64,000 bases of DNA from Gilliamella sp. wkB112 (GCF_001690685.1 NZ_LZGL01000013.1:1-64000), one strand, 5' to 3'. Positions 38,040 through 49,104 are shown, numbered from the stretch's first letter. The notes: generated from the sequence alone by a model not told the origin. Numbers and translations are program-made.

Positions 38040-38066
38040 GCAAAATAGGCTTTAAGCCTTATTTAT
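38040..38066 (-). terminator. Possible terminator downstream of tRNA-Leu
   Basis: On the minus strand AATAAGGCTT pairs with AAGCCTATT (one bulged base) and is followed by a T-rich stretch. It lies about 55 bp past the tRNA 3' end. Confidence 0.5.
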
Positions 38067-38119
38067 ACTAGTTTTGATGTGCTTTAAAGAGTTTTAAAGA
38101 ATGTTACTGATTATTGATT

Positions 38120-38204
38120 TGGTGCCGTGGGCGGGACTTGAACCCGCATGCCCTGAAGCACTACCCCCTCAAGATAGCGTGTCTACCAATTTCACCACCA
38201 CGGC
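38120..38204 (-). tRNA. tRNA-Leu (anticodon GAG)
   Basis: An 85-nt class II tRNA including encoded CCA (38120-38122). The acceptor stem GCCGTGG / CCACGGC pairs fully, the D-arm GAAATTGGTAGAC, the anticodon loop CTTGAGGG with GAG, a long variable arm typical of leucine and the T-loop GTTCAAGTCCC are present. It follows secG by seven bases on the same strand, the same neighbourhood as E. coli leuU. Confidence 0.95.
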
Positions 38205-38211
38205 GCCGTTT

Positions 38212-38586
38212 TTATTCCGGAATATCAGATGTTGGATTTGTGGTATTCGGTTGTGTAACTGGAGCTGTTGCAGGTTCAGCTTGATTGGTATCTTGCTGAG
38301 TAGTTACAGGTGCACCTTCTTCAATATTATTAAATTCACCACTTGATGTTTTATGGCTATGACTGCCTAAATTTGATAAAACAATACTTAAGACAAAAAA
38401 TAATATACCTAAGATGGTCGTAGTGCGAGTTAAAAAGTTGCCACTGCCTGATGAACCAAATAAAGTCGCTGATGCACCAGCACCGAACGATGATCCCATA
38501 TCAGCACCTTTTCCGCGCTGAATTAATACTAAAACAATTATCACAAGAGCGATAACTAAGTAACCTACAATTAAAAGTTCGTACAT
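38212..38586 (-). CDS. secG: Preprotein translocase subunit SecG
   Basis: A 124-residue inner-membrane protein with two transmembrane helices (about 3-20 and 53-72) and the SecG cytoplasmic loop VLIQRGKGADMGSSFGAGAS between them. SecG assists SecYEG during protein export. The C-terminal tail is rich in Thr, Pro and Gln. Linkage to tRNA-Leu(GAG) downstream is conserved with E. coli. It is divergent from thiI. Confidence 0.95.
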   Translation of the reverse strand: MYELLIVGYLVIALVIIVLVLIQRGKGADMGSSFGAGASATLFGSSGSGNFLTRTTTILGILFFVLSIVLSNLGSHSHKTSSGEFNNIEEGAPVTTQQDTNQAEPATAPVTQPNTTNPTSDIPE

Positions 38587-38763
38587 TTCAACCTGTCAAT
38601 TTTATATGTTATACAACAGAATTTATTGTTGCGAAATATTAGCGAAAGAGCGTCCAACAAGCAAGTAGATTTTCGGATTTTCTGTATTTCTCCTAATCAA
38701 TTGTGCGTTTTTACCGAAAAATTAGTATAATGTTGCCATTTTTAGTATAAAACATTTAGATCT

Positions 38764-40212
38764 ATGAAATTTATTGTTAAGCTCTTTCCTGAAATTACCA
38801 TCAAAAGTGATTCTGTTCGTTTACGTTTTATCAAAATATTAACTAGCAATATTCGGAATATTTTAAAACATCATATCGATGAAGTTGCTGTTGTTCGTCA
38901 TTGGGATTTTATTGAAGTACGTCCAAAAATTGAAAATAGTGAAACTCAAATTTTAGAACTACTAACCCGTATTCCTGGTATTCATCATATTTTAGTCGTT
39001 GATGAGTTAACTTTTATTGATTTGCATGATATTTATACACAAGCATTAGATTACTATGCGCCATTAATTGAAAACAAAACTTTTTGCGTCCGCGTTAAAC
39101 GTAGAGGGAAACACGATTTTACTTCAATTGATGTTGAACGTTATGTGGGGGGAGGGTTAAATCAGCATGTTGCTTCAGCAACAGTTAAATTAACTCACCC
39201 TGATTTCACCGTCCACTTAGAAATTGATAAAGACAAGTTGCTATTGATAAAAGGGCGTCATGCAGGAATAGGCGGCTTCCCAACAGGTACTCAAGAAGAT
39301 GTTATTTCACTTATTTCAGGTGGATTTGACTCGGGTGTTTCGAGCTATATGCTAATTAGACGTGGGTCACGAGTTCATTATTGTTTTTTTAATCTTGGTG
39401 GTAAAACTCACGAAATAGGTGTAAAACAAATGGCTCATTATTTATGGGAACGCTATGGTAGTTCACATAAAGTACGTTTTATTGCTATTGATTTTTCTGA
39501 TGTAGTGGGCGAGATCCTTGAAAAGGTTGATGACGGTCAAATGGGTGTCATTTTGAAAAGAATGATGATCCGAGCTGCGTCAAAAATAGCTGAGCGTTAT
39601 AAAATTGAAGCTTTAGTTACCGGAGAGGCCTTAGGACAAGTATCCAGTCAAACTTTAACTAATTTAAGGTTAATTGATAATGTTAGTGATACATTAATTT
39701 TACGGCCGCTTATCACACATGATAAAGAAACTATTATTAACCTTGCTCGCCAGATTGGTACTGAGGATATAGCTAAAACCATGCCTGAGTTTTGTGGTGT
39801 GATCTCTAAAAATCCTACAGTAAAAGCGGTTAAAGAAAAAATAGAAATAGAAGAGCTTAATTTTGATTTTTCAATATTAGATAACGCAGTTGCTAAAGCA
39901 GAAAATATTGATATTCGAGAAATAGCTAAACAAACGAATACAACTATTTCCGAAGTCGAAACTGTAACAACACTTAAACCAGATCAGATCATCATAGATA
40001 TTCGTTCTCCGGAAGAGCAAGAAGCTCAGCCTCTCAAATTAAATGATGTTGAAATTAAGCTAATTCCATTTTATAAATTAACAACTCAATTTGGTGATTT
40101 AGATCAATCCAAACAATATTTACTTTATTGTCACCGAGGCGTAATGAGTAAATTACAAGCGCTTTACCTGATTGAACAAGGATTTTATAACGTTAAAGTA
40201 TTTAAAGATTAG
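38764..40212 (+). CDS. thiI: tRNA 4-thiouridine synthase / thiazole sulfur carrier enzyme
   Basis: A 482-residue enzyme, the same length as E. coli ThiI. N-terminal ferredoxin-like and THUMP domains (about 1-165), a PP-loop ATP pyrophosphatase domain with [10 protein letters not shown] near residue 180, and a C-terminal rhodanese domain. The catalytic cysteines are in [10 protein letters not shown] and in [10 protein letters not shown], where the usual D-R-G is H-R-G. It thiolates U8 of tRNAs and delivers sulfur for thiamin. A TATAAT at 38726 with a weak TTGTGC upstream is a possible promoter. Confidence 0.95.
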   Translation: MKFIVKLFPEITIKSDSVRLRFIKILTSNIRNILKHHIDEVAVVRHWDFIEVRPKIENSETQILELLTRIPGIHHILVVDELTFIDLHDIYTQALDYYAPLIENKTFCVRVKRRGKHDFTSIDVERYVGGGLNQHVASATVKLTHPDFTVHLEIDKDKLLLIKGRHAGIGGFPTGTQEDVISLISGGFDSGVSSYMLIRRGSRVHYCFFNLGGKTHEIGVKQMAHYLWERYGSSHKVRFIAIDFSDVVGEILEKVDDGQMGVILKRMMIRAASKIAERYKIEALVTGEALGQVSSQTLTNLRLIDNVSDTLILRPLITHDKETIINLARQIGTEDIAKTMPEFCGVISKNPTVKAVKEKIEIEELNFDFSILDNAVAKAENIDIREIAKQTNTTISEVETVTTLKPDQIIIDIRSPEEQEAQPLKLNDVEIKLIPFYKLTTQFGDLDQSKQYLLYCHRGVMSKLQALYLIEQGFYNVKVFKD

Positions 40213-40342
40213 CTTCTCGTTCATGAATTTATTATGTAGCTAGTACTTTTTTTATATATTATTATAACTTAATAAGTTAAGTCTTTATTTGTAATTGGAT
40301 AATTATAAATACTGATAAATTAATAAGTCGAAGAGGTTTGTA

Positions 40343-41074
40343 ATGAACAAATTACTTATAGTTGATGATGACCCAGAAATCACCTCTTTATTGAGTGAAA
40401 TATTAGAATTAGAAGGATTTGCAGTAGAAACTGCTAATAATGGAGTACAAGCTCTAAAAAAGTTTGACAGTACTATTGATCTTATTCTATTAGATATTAT
40501 GATGCCCGAAATGAATGGGCTTACTATGTTATCTGAACTTAGAGCTAAATTTACTGTACCAGTCATTTTTCTAACCGCTAAAGATAATGTATCTGATAAA
40601 ATCATTGGTTTTGAACTCGGTGCTGATGATTACATCTTAAAGCCATTTAATGATCGTGAACTTGTTGCACGAATTAATGCCTTATTACGTAGAACTCATT
40701 GGGATAATAAAGAAAATGGCAGTATAGATAAACCAGTTCAATACACTATTGATAAATTAACTGTTAATCGAATTAAGCAATCAGTTTACTTTGATGAAAG
40801 GTGTATTGAATTAACTGGTACAGAATTTCAAGTTTTACTTACTTTACTAGACAATGCGGGTAAAATTATTTCTCGAGATACATTATGTGAAATTGTTTTA
40901 GGTAAAGAATTTACCCCTCTAATTCGTTCAATTGATGTTCATGTATCAAATTTACGCAAAAAACTGCCTTTACGTCGAGATGGATTACCTTGGATTAAGA
41001 CATTACGTTCTAAAGGCTATCTGTTTATTGTGGATCATAATGACGATGTTGAACAAAACCAAGATTTTTATTAA
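40343..41074 (+). CDS. cpxR: Envelope-stress response regulator CpxR
   Basis: A 243-residue OmpR-family regulator. The receiver domain has the acidic triad DDD at 8-10, phospho-acceptor Asp51 in LLDIMMPEMNG and Lys in LKPFNDRE; the winged helix spans about 135-235 (ELTGTEFQVL, VHVSNLRKKLP, KTLRSKGYLF). RRTHW before the linker is also shared with E. coli CpxR. It controls envelope protein-folding genes. It is 15 bp upstream of cpxA in an operon. Confidence 0.93.
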   Translation: MNKLLIVDDDPEITSLLSEILELEGFAVETANNGVQALKKFDSTIDLILLDIMMPEMNGLTMLSELRAKFTVPVIFLTAKDNVSDKIIGFELGADDYILKPFNDRELVARINALLRRTHWDNKENGSIDKPVQYTIDKLTVNRIKQSVYFDERCIELTGTEFQVLLTLLDNAGKIISRDTLCEIVLGKEFTPLIRSIDVHVSNLRKKLPLRRDGLPWIKTLRSKGYLFIVDHNDDVEQNQDFY

Positions 41075-41089
41075 CTAAGGGAAAGTGAT

Positions 41090-42469
41090 ATGTGGATTTT
41101 TGATCGTCTTACAATCAGAATTTTCACAATATTTTTTATAACTATTGCTTTTTTCTTGATGCTTATTATGTTATTGCCTAATTTTGACTCTCGTAATCTA
41201 ACTTATTTAGCTAATAAAGAGAAAGAAACAGGTATTATACTTGCTAACCAAATTGAAAAAGACCTGATTAATATACCTAAGAATAGTTTTCGTTGGTGGA
41301 TGCGTTTTATTGTGGTGATGGATAATTACCAAAAACCAGGGCAGTTTTTATTTATTATTACTCCAAACCAACAGATTATTACTGCGGATAGTAATCATAT
41401 AGATCTTGTTAAAAATTTTAATGAAAAATCTCATAACATTGATGATCCTGCAAAAAAAATCTATGATTCTCAGGAAATTATTGGACCTTTTTTAATTCAT
41501 TATAATGAAGAAAATTACCAATTATATATTTTACAACCAGCGTCTGATATTCAATCACAATTTGTTAATTTAATTTTTGATCACCCTTTTTTATTATTAA
41601 GTTTAACCATGCTAGCAAGTTCGCCTTTTCTTTTATGGTTGTCATGGAGCATTGCAAAACCTGCTCGGCGGTTAAAAAAGGTAGCCGATCAAGTCGCTAA
41701 AGGAAATCTACAAGAATGGCCAGAACTTGAAAAAATTGGTTCTTCTGAATATAAAGCTACTGGTGCCAGTTTTAACCATATGTTGCGTGAATTAAATAGA
41801 ATGCAAGAATTACAACAGCAGTTATTTTCAGATATTTCTCATGAACTGAGAACGCCATTAACGCGGTTACAACTAGCAACCTCATTATTGCGCCGCAAAC
41901 AAGGTGAAAGTAAAGAAGTTATACGTATTAATAGTGAAGCATTAAAACTTGATTCAATGATTGGAGATTTATTATCTTTAGCAAGACAACAATATGATTA
42001 TAAAGAAATTCGAGAACTAAAACAAATTGATATCTTATTCAAACCTGTTCTTGATAATGCTGCTTTTGAAGCCGAACAGATTGGTAAAAGCTTTTCAATT
42101 GAACAAACTCCAACAAAAAGCATAATCTTATGTTACCCCAATGCTTTATGTAGTGCCCTTGAGAACGTAATTCGCAATGCCTTTCGTTATTCACATAAAG
42201 AAATTGTGATCAATTTTTCTATCAATCAACATAGGCTATCTATTACTATAGATGATGATGGACCTGGTGTTAAAAGTGAAGAATTGGAACAAATTTTTAG
42301 ACCTTTTTATCGTACCAGTGAAGCTCGTGATCGTGAATCAGGGGGAACAGGTTTAGGCCTTGCCATCGTATCTAATTCCATCACTCGCGATAATGGTATC
42401 GTTAGAGCCGAAAAAAGCCATTTAGGCGGGCTTAGAATTGTAATAGTGTTACCCCTTCATAAACATTAA
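41090..42469 (+). CDS. cpxA: Envelope-stress sensor histidine kinase CpxA
   Basis: A 459-residue inner-membrane kinase: two membrane helices (about 10-28 and 160-185) flank a periplasmic sensor with RWWMRF and GQFLFIITP; then a HAMP domain ([16 protein letters not shown]), the [14 protein letters not shown] phospho-acceptor site, the N-box [11 protein letters not shown] and G-boxes DDDGPGV and [10 protein letters not shown]. The whole protein follows E. coli CpxA. It autophosphorylates under envelope stress and phosphorylates CpxR. Confidence 0.93.
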   Translation: MWIFDRLTIRIFTIFFITIAFFLMLIMLLPNFDSRNLTYLANKEKETGIILANQIEKDLINIPKNSFRWWMRFIVVMDNYQKPGQFLFIITPNQQIITADSNHIDLVKNFNEKSHNIDDPAKKIYDSQEIIGPFLIHYNEENYQLYILQPASDIQSQFVNLIFDHPFLLLSLTMLASSPFLLWLSWSIAKPARRLKKVADQVAKGNLQEWPELEKIGSSEYKATGASFNHMLRELNRMQELQQQLFSDISHELRTPLTRLQLATSLLRRKQGESKEVIRINSEALKLDSMIGDLLSLARQQYDYKEIRELKQIDILFKPVLDNAAFEAEQIGKSFSIEQTPTKSIILCYPNALCSALENVIRNAFRYSHKEIVINFSINQHRLSITIDDDGPGVKSEELEQIFRPFYRTSEARDRESGGTGLGLAIVSNSITRDNGIVRAEKSHLGGLRIVIVLPLHKH

Positions 42470-42488
42470 TAATAGAAGAGAACGAATT

Positions 42489-42974
42489 GTGTCAAATATC
42501 GTGTTAAATATTGTTTTATTTGAACCTGAAATACCAGCTAATACCGGTAATATTATTCGCCTATGTGCTAATACCGGTTTTAATTTACACATTATTGAAC
42601 CAATGGGCTTTTTTTGGGATGATAAAAAGTTGAGAAGAGCAGGGTTAGATTATCAGGAATTTGTTGATGTAAAACGTTACAAAAATCTTGAACAATTTTT
42701 AGCTGACAATCAACTTAATTTAGAAAATCAAGTTTATGCTTTAACTACAAAAGGGCAGAAACCTCATAGTGAAGTTCATTATCAAACCAATGATTTTTTA
42801 ATGTTTGGGCCAGAAACTAGGGGATTACCTGCAGCGATATTAGATAGGTTACCTCAAGACAAAAAGATTCGGATTCCAATGCGGGCTAATAGCAGAAGTA
42901 TGAATTTATCTAACTCTGTTGCAGTAGTTGTCTATGAATCTTGGCGACAACTTGGTTATCAGGGTGCGAATTGA
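42489..42974 (+). CDS. trmL: tRNA (cytidine/uridine-34-2'-O)-methyltransferase
   Basis: A 161-residue SPOUT-family enzyme methylating the wobble base of two tRNA-Leu species. Motifs [28 protein letters not shown] and RIPM-x(4)[12 protein letters not shown] form the trefoil-knot SAM site. The start is GTG at 42489, eight bases behind an AGAGA site; a second GTG at 42501 corresponds to the usual E. coli start but is less well spaced. It follows cpxA by 19 bp and may be co-transcribed. Confidence 0.92.
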   Translation: MSNIVLNIVLFEPEIPANTGNIIRLCANTGFNLHIIEPMGFFWDDKKLRRAGLDYQEFVDVKRYKNLEQFLADNQLNLENQVYALTTKGQKPHSEVHYQTNDFLMFGPETRGLPAAILDRLPQDKKIRIPMRANSRSMNLSNSVAVVVYESWRQLGYQGAN

Positions 42975-43033
42975 ATCTCATAAGATTGATTAAAATAAAA
43001 CTGCTTGAACAATAAATGTAGTAAAATAATATT

Positions 43034-43080
43034 AATACAAAAGCAGTGTGTTGTTAATGCAACTCATCTGCTTTTGTATT
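43034..43080. terminator. Bidirectional hairpin between trmL and efp
   Basis: AATACAAAAGCAG pairs perfectly over 13 bp with CTGCTTTTGTATT around a 21-nt loop, midway between the convergent ends of trmL and efp. T-rich on both exits, so it may stop transcription from either side. Confidence 0.6.
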
Positions 43081-43116
43081 TCATATGATTATAAATTTTC
43101 AGTGAAAATTATGGTT

Positions 43117-43683
43117 TTATTTTACTCGTGAAACATATTCACCAGAACGAGTGTCTACCTTAAGTACTTCACCAATTTGCACAAATAATGGTACACGTAC
43201 AACTGCACCTGTTGATAATGTTGCTGGTTTACCTCCGGTTCCGGCGGTATCACCTTTTAAGCCAGGATCTGTTTCAATAACTTCGAGTTCAACAAAGTTT
43301 GGTGGAGTTACCGCAATAGGTTGTCCATTCCACAATGTTAAAATGCATTCAGCTTGCTCAACTAACCATTTTGCATTATCACCAACCGCTTTAGCATCAG
43401 CAGATAACTGTTCAAAGGTTTCATTATTCATGAAGTGCCAAAACTCACCATCAGTGTATAGATAAGCTAAATTCATATCTACAACATCGGCACCTTCAAC
43501 TGATTCACCAGATTTAAATGTTTTATCAACAGTCTTCCCGGAAAGTAATTTTTTAATTTTTACACGGTTAATTGCTTGCCCTTTCCCTGGTTTATAAAAC
43601 TCGTTTTCAACAATTACACATGGTTCACCATCTTGCATTATTTTTAGACCAGCTTTAAACTCGTTCGTACTATAAGATGCCAT
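43117..43683 (-). CDS. efp: Translation elongation factor P
   Basis: A 188-residue three-domain factor that rescues ribosomes stalled on proline runs. The modified lysine is Lys34 in [19 protein letters not shown] and the C-terminal [11 protein letters not shown] are nearly identical to E. coli. I start at ATG 43683 (MASYST...), five bases after GGAG; the frame is open ten codons further but that extension would run into the divergent gene's leader. It is divergent from epmB, whose product modifies it, with only 34 bp between starts. Confidence 0.96.
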   Translation of the reverse strand: MASYSTNEFKAGLKIMQDGEPCVIVENEFYKPGKGQAINRVKIKKLLSGKTVDKTFKSGESVEGADVVDMNLAYLYTDGEFWHFMNNETFEQLSADAKAVGDNAKWLVEQAECILTLWNGQPIAVTPPNFVELEVIETDPGLKGDTAGTGGKPATLSTGAVVRVPLFVQIGEVLKVDTRSGEYVSRVK

Positions 43684-43717
43684 AGAAGCTCCAACTATTA
43701 TTCTGAATTTCAAAAAA

Positions 43718-44746
43718 ATGAGCCATATTATACAGCAAAAAATTGAACTACCAAATAAAGATGAGTGGGTTTTTGATCTTGCTAATGTCGTTACTGATAT
43801 TAAAGAACTTTATCGTTGGTTAAATCTTGATAATGAAACTATTTCATTACCGATGCAACAAGCAAAGAAACAGTTTCCGCTACGTGTACCTGTATCTTTC
43901 ATTAACCGAATGAAAAAAGGAGATAAGCATGATCCATTATTGTTACAGGTACTTTGTGATGCTAATGAAATGAAAAATGTTGCTGGATATAGTGATGATC
44001 CGTTACAAGAACAAGAAAATACTATTCCCGGATTACTTCACAAATATAATAATCGAGCCTTGTTAATAACTAAAACTGCGTGTGCTGTTAATTGTCGTTA
44101 TTGTTTTCGGCGACATTTTCCTTATCAAGATAATCAAAGTAATAAGAAAAATCTAAAAAATGCAATTGACTATATTACCAATCATTCTGAATTAGATGAG
44201 ATTATTCTTTCTGGCGGTGATCCTTTAATGGCCAAAGATCATGAAATAGCTTTTTTGGTTAATGAGTTAGAAAAGATCCCTCATATTAAACGATTACGCA
44301 TCCATACACGTTTAGCTATAGTTATCCCAACAAGAATAACGACAGCACTTTGTAAGTTATTTTTTCAAAGCCGTTTACAAATCATAGTAGTTACTCACAT
44401 TAATCATCCAAATGAGATTGATGATGGTGTCAGTGATGCTATAGATCAATTAAAACGACATGGTGTGACCATGCTTAATCAAAGTGTATTATTAAAAAAT
44501 GTGAATGATAATGCAAAAGTTTTAGCAGATTTAAGTAATAAACTTTTCAATACAGGTATTTTACCTTACTACATTCATTTATTAGATAAAGTACAAGGGG
44601 CAGCCCATTTTTTGGTGGAAGATAAAATTGCAAAACAATTGATGAAAGCGCTTGCTGAACAAGTATCTGGTTATTTAGTACCTAAATTGGCGCGAGAAAT
44701 AGGGGGAGAAAAAAGTAAACGCGTACTTACATTTAATGATGAATAA
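43718..44746 (+). CDS. epmB: EF-P-(R)-beta-lysylation protein (lysine 2,3-aminomutase)
   Basis: A 342-residue radical-SAM, PLP-dependent aminomutase converting lysine to (R)-beta-lysine, which EpmA attaches to Lys34 of EF-P. The [4Fe-4S] cysteines are Cys122, Cys126 and Cys129 in [20 protein letters not shown] and the C-terminal [14 protein letters not shown] segment are characteristic. It is divergent from efp. Having both genes side by side implies a beta-lysylated EF-P, with epmA expected elsewhere. Confidence 0.95.
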   Translation: MSHIIQQKIELPNKDEWVFDLANVVTDIKELYRWLNLDNETISLPMQQAKKQFPLRVPVSFINRMKKGDKHDPLLLQVLCDANEMKNVAGYSDDPLQEQENTIPGLLHKYNNRALLITKTACAVNCRYCFRRHFPYQDNQSNKKNLKNAIDYITNHSELDEIILSGGDPLMAKDHEIAFLVNELEKIPHIKRLRIHTRLAIVIPTRITTALCKLFFQSRLQIIVVTHINHPNEIDDGVSDAIDQLKRHGVTMLNQSVLLKNVNDNAKVLADLSNKLFNTGILPYYIHLLDKVQGAAHFLVEDKIAKQLMKALAEQVSGYLVPKLAREIGGEKSKRVLTFNDE

Positions 44747-44818
44747 GAGTGTTTATTATTTAGTGATGTTTTATTAAGGACGATGATATTCCCCTACAAT
44801 TTATCTGTGAAAATCTCA

Positions 44819-44847
44819 TTGACGAAAAATAAAATAACTTCTATAAT
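44819..44847 (+). promoter_or_regulatory. Sigma-70 promoter for rpmH-rnpA-yidD-yidC
   Basis: TTGACG (44819-44824) and TATAAT (44842-44847) are separated by exactly 17 bp, a near-consensus promoter. Transcription would begin around 44854, giving a 70-nt leader before rpmH. Confidence 0.8.
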
Positions 44848-44917
44848 TCCGACCTCCTTAATTAATGCTGTGGAGTTTACACTCTGCAACCTGTTGATAA
44901 ATTAGATTTGGATATAA

Positions 44918-45064
<147 letters not shown>

Positions 45065-45075
45065 TTTAAAGTTGG

Positions 45076-45432
45076 GTGGTTAAACTCACTTTTCCTCGGG
45101 AGTTGCGCTTGTTAACTCCCTTTGATTTTAGTTACGTATTTCAAGAATCTATTCGCGCCGGTTCTCCTTTCCTCACATTAGTCACGCGAAAAAATACTCT
45201 AGCTCATCCACGTTTAGGTTTTGCAATTGCGAAAAAGCAGGTGAAACGAGCTCATGAACGTAATCGCATCAAACGGCTTACTAAAGAGTATTTTCGTCAT
45301 TATCAACATCAATTACCTAATCTTGATTTTATTTTGATGGCTAAACAACCTGTTATTGGATTAACTAATCAACAATTAGTTGATACACTAGACCAATTAT
45401 GTCAACGAATCATCACCAAACAAATGGTTTAA
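45076..45432 (+). CDS. rnpA: Ribonuclease P protein component
   Basis: A 118-residue basic protein that binds RNase P RNA for tRNA 5' maturation. The RNR signature is in [13 protein letters not shown] and [18 protein letters not shown] opens the fold. The start is GTG at 45076, as in E. coli rnpA, eleven bases after rpmH. Its last 34 bases overlap yidD in another frame. Confidence 0.95.
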   Translation: MVKLTFPRELRLLTPFDFSYVFQESIRAGSPFLTLVTRKNTLAHPRLGFAIAKKQVKRAHERNRIKRLTKEYFRHYQHQLPNLDFILMAKQPVIGLTNQQLVDTLDQLCQRIITKQMV

Positions 45433-45722
45433 ATAAGATTATCTTAATAATCAAACAGCATGTTTTTGCATGCAAGTTATTGATAGTTAACTTTTTTATC
45501 TTGTTAATCCGTATATATCAGCGTATTATTAGTCCATTGCTTGGTCCTAAGTGTCGTTTTACACCAACATGTTCACAATATGCCATAATTGCATTAAGAC
45601 GCTTTGGATTAATAAAAGGAGGTTGGCTAACGGTCAAACGTGTATTAAAATGTCACCCTTTACATGAAGGAGGAGAAGATTTTGTTCCTCCAAGAATTAA
45701 AAACAATAGAGAAAAACACTAA
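45399..45722 (+). CDS. yidD: Membrane protein insertion efficiency factor YidD
   Basis: A 107-residue protein with an N-terminal membrane-associated helix (about 25-42) and the signature [11 protein letters not shown] plus [19 protein letters not shown]. It aids YidC-dependent membrane insertion. It starts 34 bases inside rnpA and its TAA shares a base with the yidC ATG, so translation of the three is probably coupled. An N-terminal extension of about 20 residues relative to E. coli is possible if a later start is used. Confidence 0.9.
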   Translation: MSTNHHQTNGLNKIILIIKQHVFACKLLIVNFFILLIRIYQRIISPLLGPKCRFTPTCSQYAIIALRRFGLIKGGWLTVKRVLKCHPLHEGGEDFVPPRIKNNREKH

Positions 45723-47350
45723 TGGCATCCCAACGTAATATTTTAGTTATTGCTTTACTTTTTTTAACTTTTTTGATTTGGACAACGTGGCAAAAAGATC
45801 ATGAACCTAAGCCTGCAACAACCAATCAATTAACACAACAAGTTAGTGAAGATGACTCAACCGATGGTTTATCTCTCGGTAAAACCATTTCTGTTAAATC
45901 AGATGTACTATCGCTTTCAATAAACACTTATGGTGGAGATGTACAGTCAGCTCAGTTATTAAAATATGAGCAAACACTACATTCAGGTACTCCATTTCAG
46001 TTATTAACTTCTCGTCCGGATTTTGTATATATTGCCGAGAGTGGTTTAACTGGTAAAGATGGACCAGATAATGCTACTCAAGGTACCAAACGACCTGTGT
46101 ATCAAACATCACAAACAGAATATGTTTTAGCAGATGGTGAAGATGAATTACGTGTACCATTAACTTATCAAGTTAATGGGGTGACTTATACTAAATATTA
46201 CATATTACATCGTGGCAAATATGCCATTGACGTGCAATATGATGTTGATAACCAAAGTCCAGCACCAGTTGAAGTGTCAATGTATGGTCAATTAAAACAA
46301 ACTATTGAATTACCTCATGATGCAGTAACTGAAGGCGGCGGCGGATTAGGGCTTAGCGCTTTCCGTGGCACAGCTTATTCTAGTTCTAGTACAAACTATA
46401 GCAAATATAGTTTTGATGACATAAAAGATAAAACTTTATCGGTGGAAACACAAACTGGTTGGATTGCTATGCTACAGCATTACTTTGCATCAGCATGGGT
46501 ACCAACACAAGATCAAAGTAATATCCTTTATTCCCGTGCAACCGCTAAAAATTCGCAAGCTACTATTGGTTTTAAAGGTGAATCAACCGTTGTCCAAGCT
46601 GGTAGTAAACAAGTAATTAGTGCTAAATTATGGCTTGGACCAGAGATTCAAAATCAGTTACAAGAAACAGCTAATCATCTTGATTTAATTGTCGACTATG
46701 GTTGGTTATGGTTTTTATCACAACCGCTGTTTTATTTACTGAAGTTTATCCATAGTTTTATCGGTAACTGGGGTTTTTCTATCATTGTTATCACTTTTAT
46801 TGTTCGAGGTATTTTATTCCCATTAACGCGTGCACAGTATCGTTCAATGGCACGAATGAAGTTATTACAACCGCGTTTACAAGCACTAAAAGAGCGTTAT
46901 GGTGATGATAGACAAAAAATGAGTATGGAAACAATGGCTCTTTATAAGCAAGAGAAAGTCAACCCACTTGGTGGCTGTTTCCCTCTAATTATACAGATGC
47001 CAATCTTTTTATCCTTATTTTATATGCTAGGTAATACGGTTGAACTTCGCCATGCGCCATTTGCACTTTGGATATATGATTTATCGGCACAAGATCCATA
47101 CTATATTTTACCTTTATTGATGGGCGGTACCATGTTCTTAATTCAGAAGATGTCACCAACACCAGTTACTGATCCATTACAACAAAAATTAATGACATAT
47201 ATGCCATTGATTTTTACAGTGTTCTTTTTGTGGTTCCCGTCAGGTTTAGTTTTATATTATATTGTAAGTAACTTGTTCACAATTGCTCAACAACGTATTA
47301 TTTATTGGGAGCTTGAGAAGAAAGGGCTACATGAGAAGAAAAAGAAATAA
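45722..47350 (+). CDS. yidC: Membrane protein insertase YidC
   Basis: A 542-residue inner-membrane insertase. An N-terminal anchor ([17 protein letters not shown]) precedes a large periplasmic beta domain (about 55-340) and five C-terminal helices with [16 protein letters not shown], the conserved insertase arginine in that helix, and the [12 protein letters not shown] segment. The C-terminus is lysine-rich ([11 protein letters not shown]), as needed for ribosome contact. It ends the rpmH operon at a strong terminator; mnmE, the usual next gene, is absent. Confidence 0.96.
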   Translation: MASQRNILVIALLFLTFLIWTTWQKDHEPKPATTNQLTQQVSEDDSTDGLSLGKTISVKSDVLSLSINTYGGDVQSAQLLKYEQTLHSGTPFQLLTSRPDFVYIAESGLTGKDGPDNATQGTKRPVYQTSQTEYVLADGEDELRVPLTYQVNGVTYTKYYILHRGKYAIDVQYDVDNQSPAPVEVSMYGQLKQTIELPHDAVTEGGGGLGLSAFRGTAYSSSSTNYSKYSFDDIKDKTLSVETQTGWIAMLQHYFASAWVPTQDQSNILYSRATAKNSQATIGFKGESTVVQAGSKQVISAKLWLGPEIQNQLQETANHLDLIVDYGWLWFLSQPLFYLLKFIHSFIGNWGFSIIVITFIVRGILFPLTRAQYRSMARMKLLQPRLQALKERYGDDRQKMSMETMALYKQEKVNPLGGCFPLIIQMPIFLSLFYMLGNTVELRHAPFALWIYDLSAQDPYYILPLLMGGTMFLIQKMSPTPVTDPLQQKLMTYMPLIFTVFFLWFPSGLVLYYIVSNLFTIAQQRIIYWELEKKGLHEKKKK

Positions 47351-47359
47351 TATAACTTT

Positions 47360-47387
47360 AAAAAAGAGGAGTAAAATCCTCTTTTTT
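47360..47387 (+). terminator. Intrinsic terminator after yidC
   Basis: An 11-bp stem AAAAAAGAGGA / TCCTCTTTTTT with a 6-nt loop, ending in a T-run, begins nine bases after the yidC stop. Confidence 0.9.
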
Positions 47388-47410
47388 AGTCTTGGTTTTG
47401 GTACATCTTT

Positions 47411-48214
47411 ATGAATATACAACAACAATTTTATTTAACTGGAAACGAACGCGGTTATTGGTTTGTCAGTAAAAATGGGCGTCTATGGTTACCTGATGGT
47501 CAGGTTCCCTTAGGTTTAGCTAGTGAGTTTGGTTTTAGTAACCAATTAGCACAATTTATTGGAGAATGGAATGGGCAATCGGCTTGGTTGATTTGCCAAG
47601 AAATGCCTAACTCTATGAGTTCCATCCGCCCATTATTGAATGGTGATGATTTATCTTTATTTAATATGGCTGGACGAGCAGTACAATTAGCTGAGTTTTA
47701 TCGTTCTCATAAGTATTGTGGTTACTGTGGTCACGAAATGTATATCAGCAAAACTGAGTGGTGTTGTATGTGTGACAACTGTCATCAACGCTACTATCCA
47801 CAAATATCACCATCGATTATTGTTGCTATTAGGCATAAAAATAAAATCTTGCTAGCAAAACATGTTCGGCATAACCAAGATAATTTATATACGGTTTTAG
47901 CTGGTTTTACTGAAATTGGTGAAACCATGGAAATGGCTGTTGAGCGAGAAGTTTTTGAAGAATCAAAAATTAAAATAAAAAACATTCGTTATGTTGCCTC
48001 TCAACCTTGGCCTTTTCCTAACTCATTAATGATGGCTTATTTAGCTGATTATGAAAGTGGTGATATTACAGTAGATAAAAATGAGTTAGTTGAAGCAAAT
48101 TGGTACCATTACACAGAGTTACCAAAAATTCCTGAGTATGGAACAGTTGCGAGGCGCTTAATCGAAGACACTATTGTTCTTTGTCGTGAATATGATGAAT
48201 ATGGTGATGATTAA
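47411..48214 (+). CDS. nudC: NADH pyrophosphatase / RNA deNADding enzyme
   Basis: A 267-residue Nudix hydrolase. A zinc ribbon is formed by CGYCG and CCMCDNC (about residues 98-120), [11 protein letters not shown] is the NudC-specific motif, and the Nudix box [21 protein letters not shown] has all catalytic glutamates. It cleaves NADH and removes NAD caps from RNA. It is a single gene after the yidC terminator, converging with a lipoprotein gene. Confidence 0.94.
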   Translation: MNIQQQFYLTGNERGYWFVSKNGRLWLPDGQVPLGLASEFGFSNQLAQFIGEWNGQSAWLICQEMPNSMSSIRPLLNGDDLSLFNMAGRAVQLAEFYRSHKYCGYCGHEMYISKTEWCCMCDNCHQRYYPQISPSIIVAIRHKNKILLAKHVRHNQDNLYTVLAGFTEIGETMEMAVEREVFEESKIKIKNIRYVASQPWPFPNSLMMAYLADYESGDITVDKNELVEANWYHYTELPKIPEYGTVARRLIEDTIVLCREYDEYGDD

Positions 48215-48229
48215 GTTAATTATCAACTT

Positions 48230-48260
48230 AATATGAATAGGCATAAAGCCTATTCATATT
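48230..48260. terminator. Convergent hairpin overlapping a stop codon
   Basis: AATATGAATAGGC pairs perfectly over 13 bp with GCCTATTCATATT, with a 5-nt loop, between nudC and the lipoprotein gene; the lipoprotein stop codon is inside the right arm. There is no clear U-tract. Confidence 0.5.
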
Positions 48261-49104
48261 GAATTGTCCTAGTAAGATTTACCGTTTTTGATTCATCCCC
48301 AGTAGTTACACAAACAGCTTTGGTCCAATCATTATTTTCATTGTAATCTGAATATGTACAAGTTTCGCTTGATTCTACTTCTTTTTCATTTTTATTATTA
48401 ATAATAATTTCACCATTTGATGTAAGTTTAAAAGTTGTGGTAATTGTTTTTTCCAGTTGTTTGTTGCTGTTGTAAATGATATTTTTTTCTTGAACTAAAA
48501 TTGGAAATTTAGTCTTTTCATCTACAGGCACATAAGCGTTAGATAAGATCTGATCCACCTGATCTTGATCGTAAATGATTTGATTATGGAAGATAACATT
48601 ATTATCAGCAAAATGAGATAATGTCATTTCAGCTAGGCGGCCTTGTTCATCAAATTCTGAGCTAGCTACAATATCACCATTGCTGTTTTTCATACCGACA
48701 ATATTTTTAGTGGCATCAAAAGTAATATCATAATCATTTCGGGTTTCTTTCATACCATAAATATACTTAGCGGTATCATAATTAATTTCAGCATGTAAAC
48801 CCTCAAGGTCATAATTAGCAACATAACCTTGGGTATTATAATTAATGACCTTGTCAGAAGAACCTTGAATATGTTGCTGTTTAATTAATTTACTATTAGG
48901 TAATAATTCAGGTTCTGTATGGAAAAGATAGCTATTGATTACTCCAACTGTTAAGTTTGTTGAAGCTTTGGCTGTCTCAGATTTAGAATCTTGATTCGCA
49001 TTAGCGCTGTTCTCAGCAGTAGTTGTTTTTTTATCATCACAACCAACAAGCAATAAGGTGGCACTAACGACACCTACAGATAATAAAGAAATATATTTTT
49101 TCAT
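48250..49104 (-). CDS. Putative lipoprotein, paralogue of the one at 36860
   Basis: A 284-residue predicted lipoprotein with lipobox LVGC (Cys22) after a hydrophobic signal, then a Ser/Thr/Asn/Lys-rich linker to about residue 50. The rest is a beta-rich domain with short recurring strands (YNTQGYVANYD, FDEQGRLAEMT). The C-terminal YSDYNENNDWTKAV ... TRTIQYE matches the end of the lipoprotein at 36860-37633. No characterised family recognised. Asp after the lipid Cys (+2) would favour inner-membrane retention. It looks lineage-specific. Confidence 0.7.
   Translation of the reverse strand: MKKYISLLSVGVVSATLLLVGCDDKKTTTAENSANANQDSKSETAKASTNLTVGVINSYLFHTEPELLPNSKLIKQQHIQGSSDKVINYNTQGYVANYDLEGLHAEINYDTAKYIYGMKETRNDYDITFDATKNIVGMKNSNGDIVASSEFDEQGRLAEMTLSHFADNNVIFHNQIIYDQDQVDQILSNAYVPVDEKTKFPILVQEKNIIYNSNKQLEKTITTTFKLTSNGEIIINNKNEKEVESSETCTYSDYNENNDWTKAVCVTTGDESKTVNLTRTIQYE

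Noticed and set aside
43151-43465. Antisense frame of 104 codons within efp
   Set aside because: EF-P is unambiguous on the other strand; the antisense frame resembles no protein.
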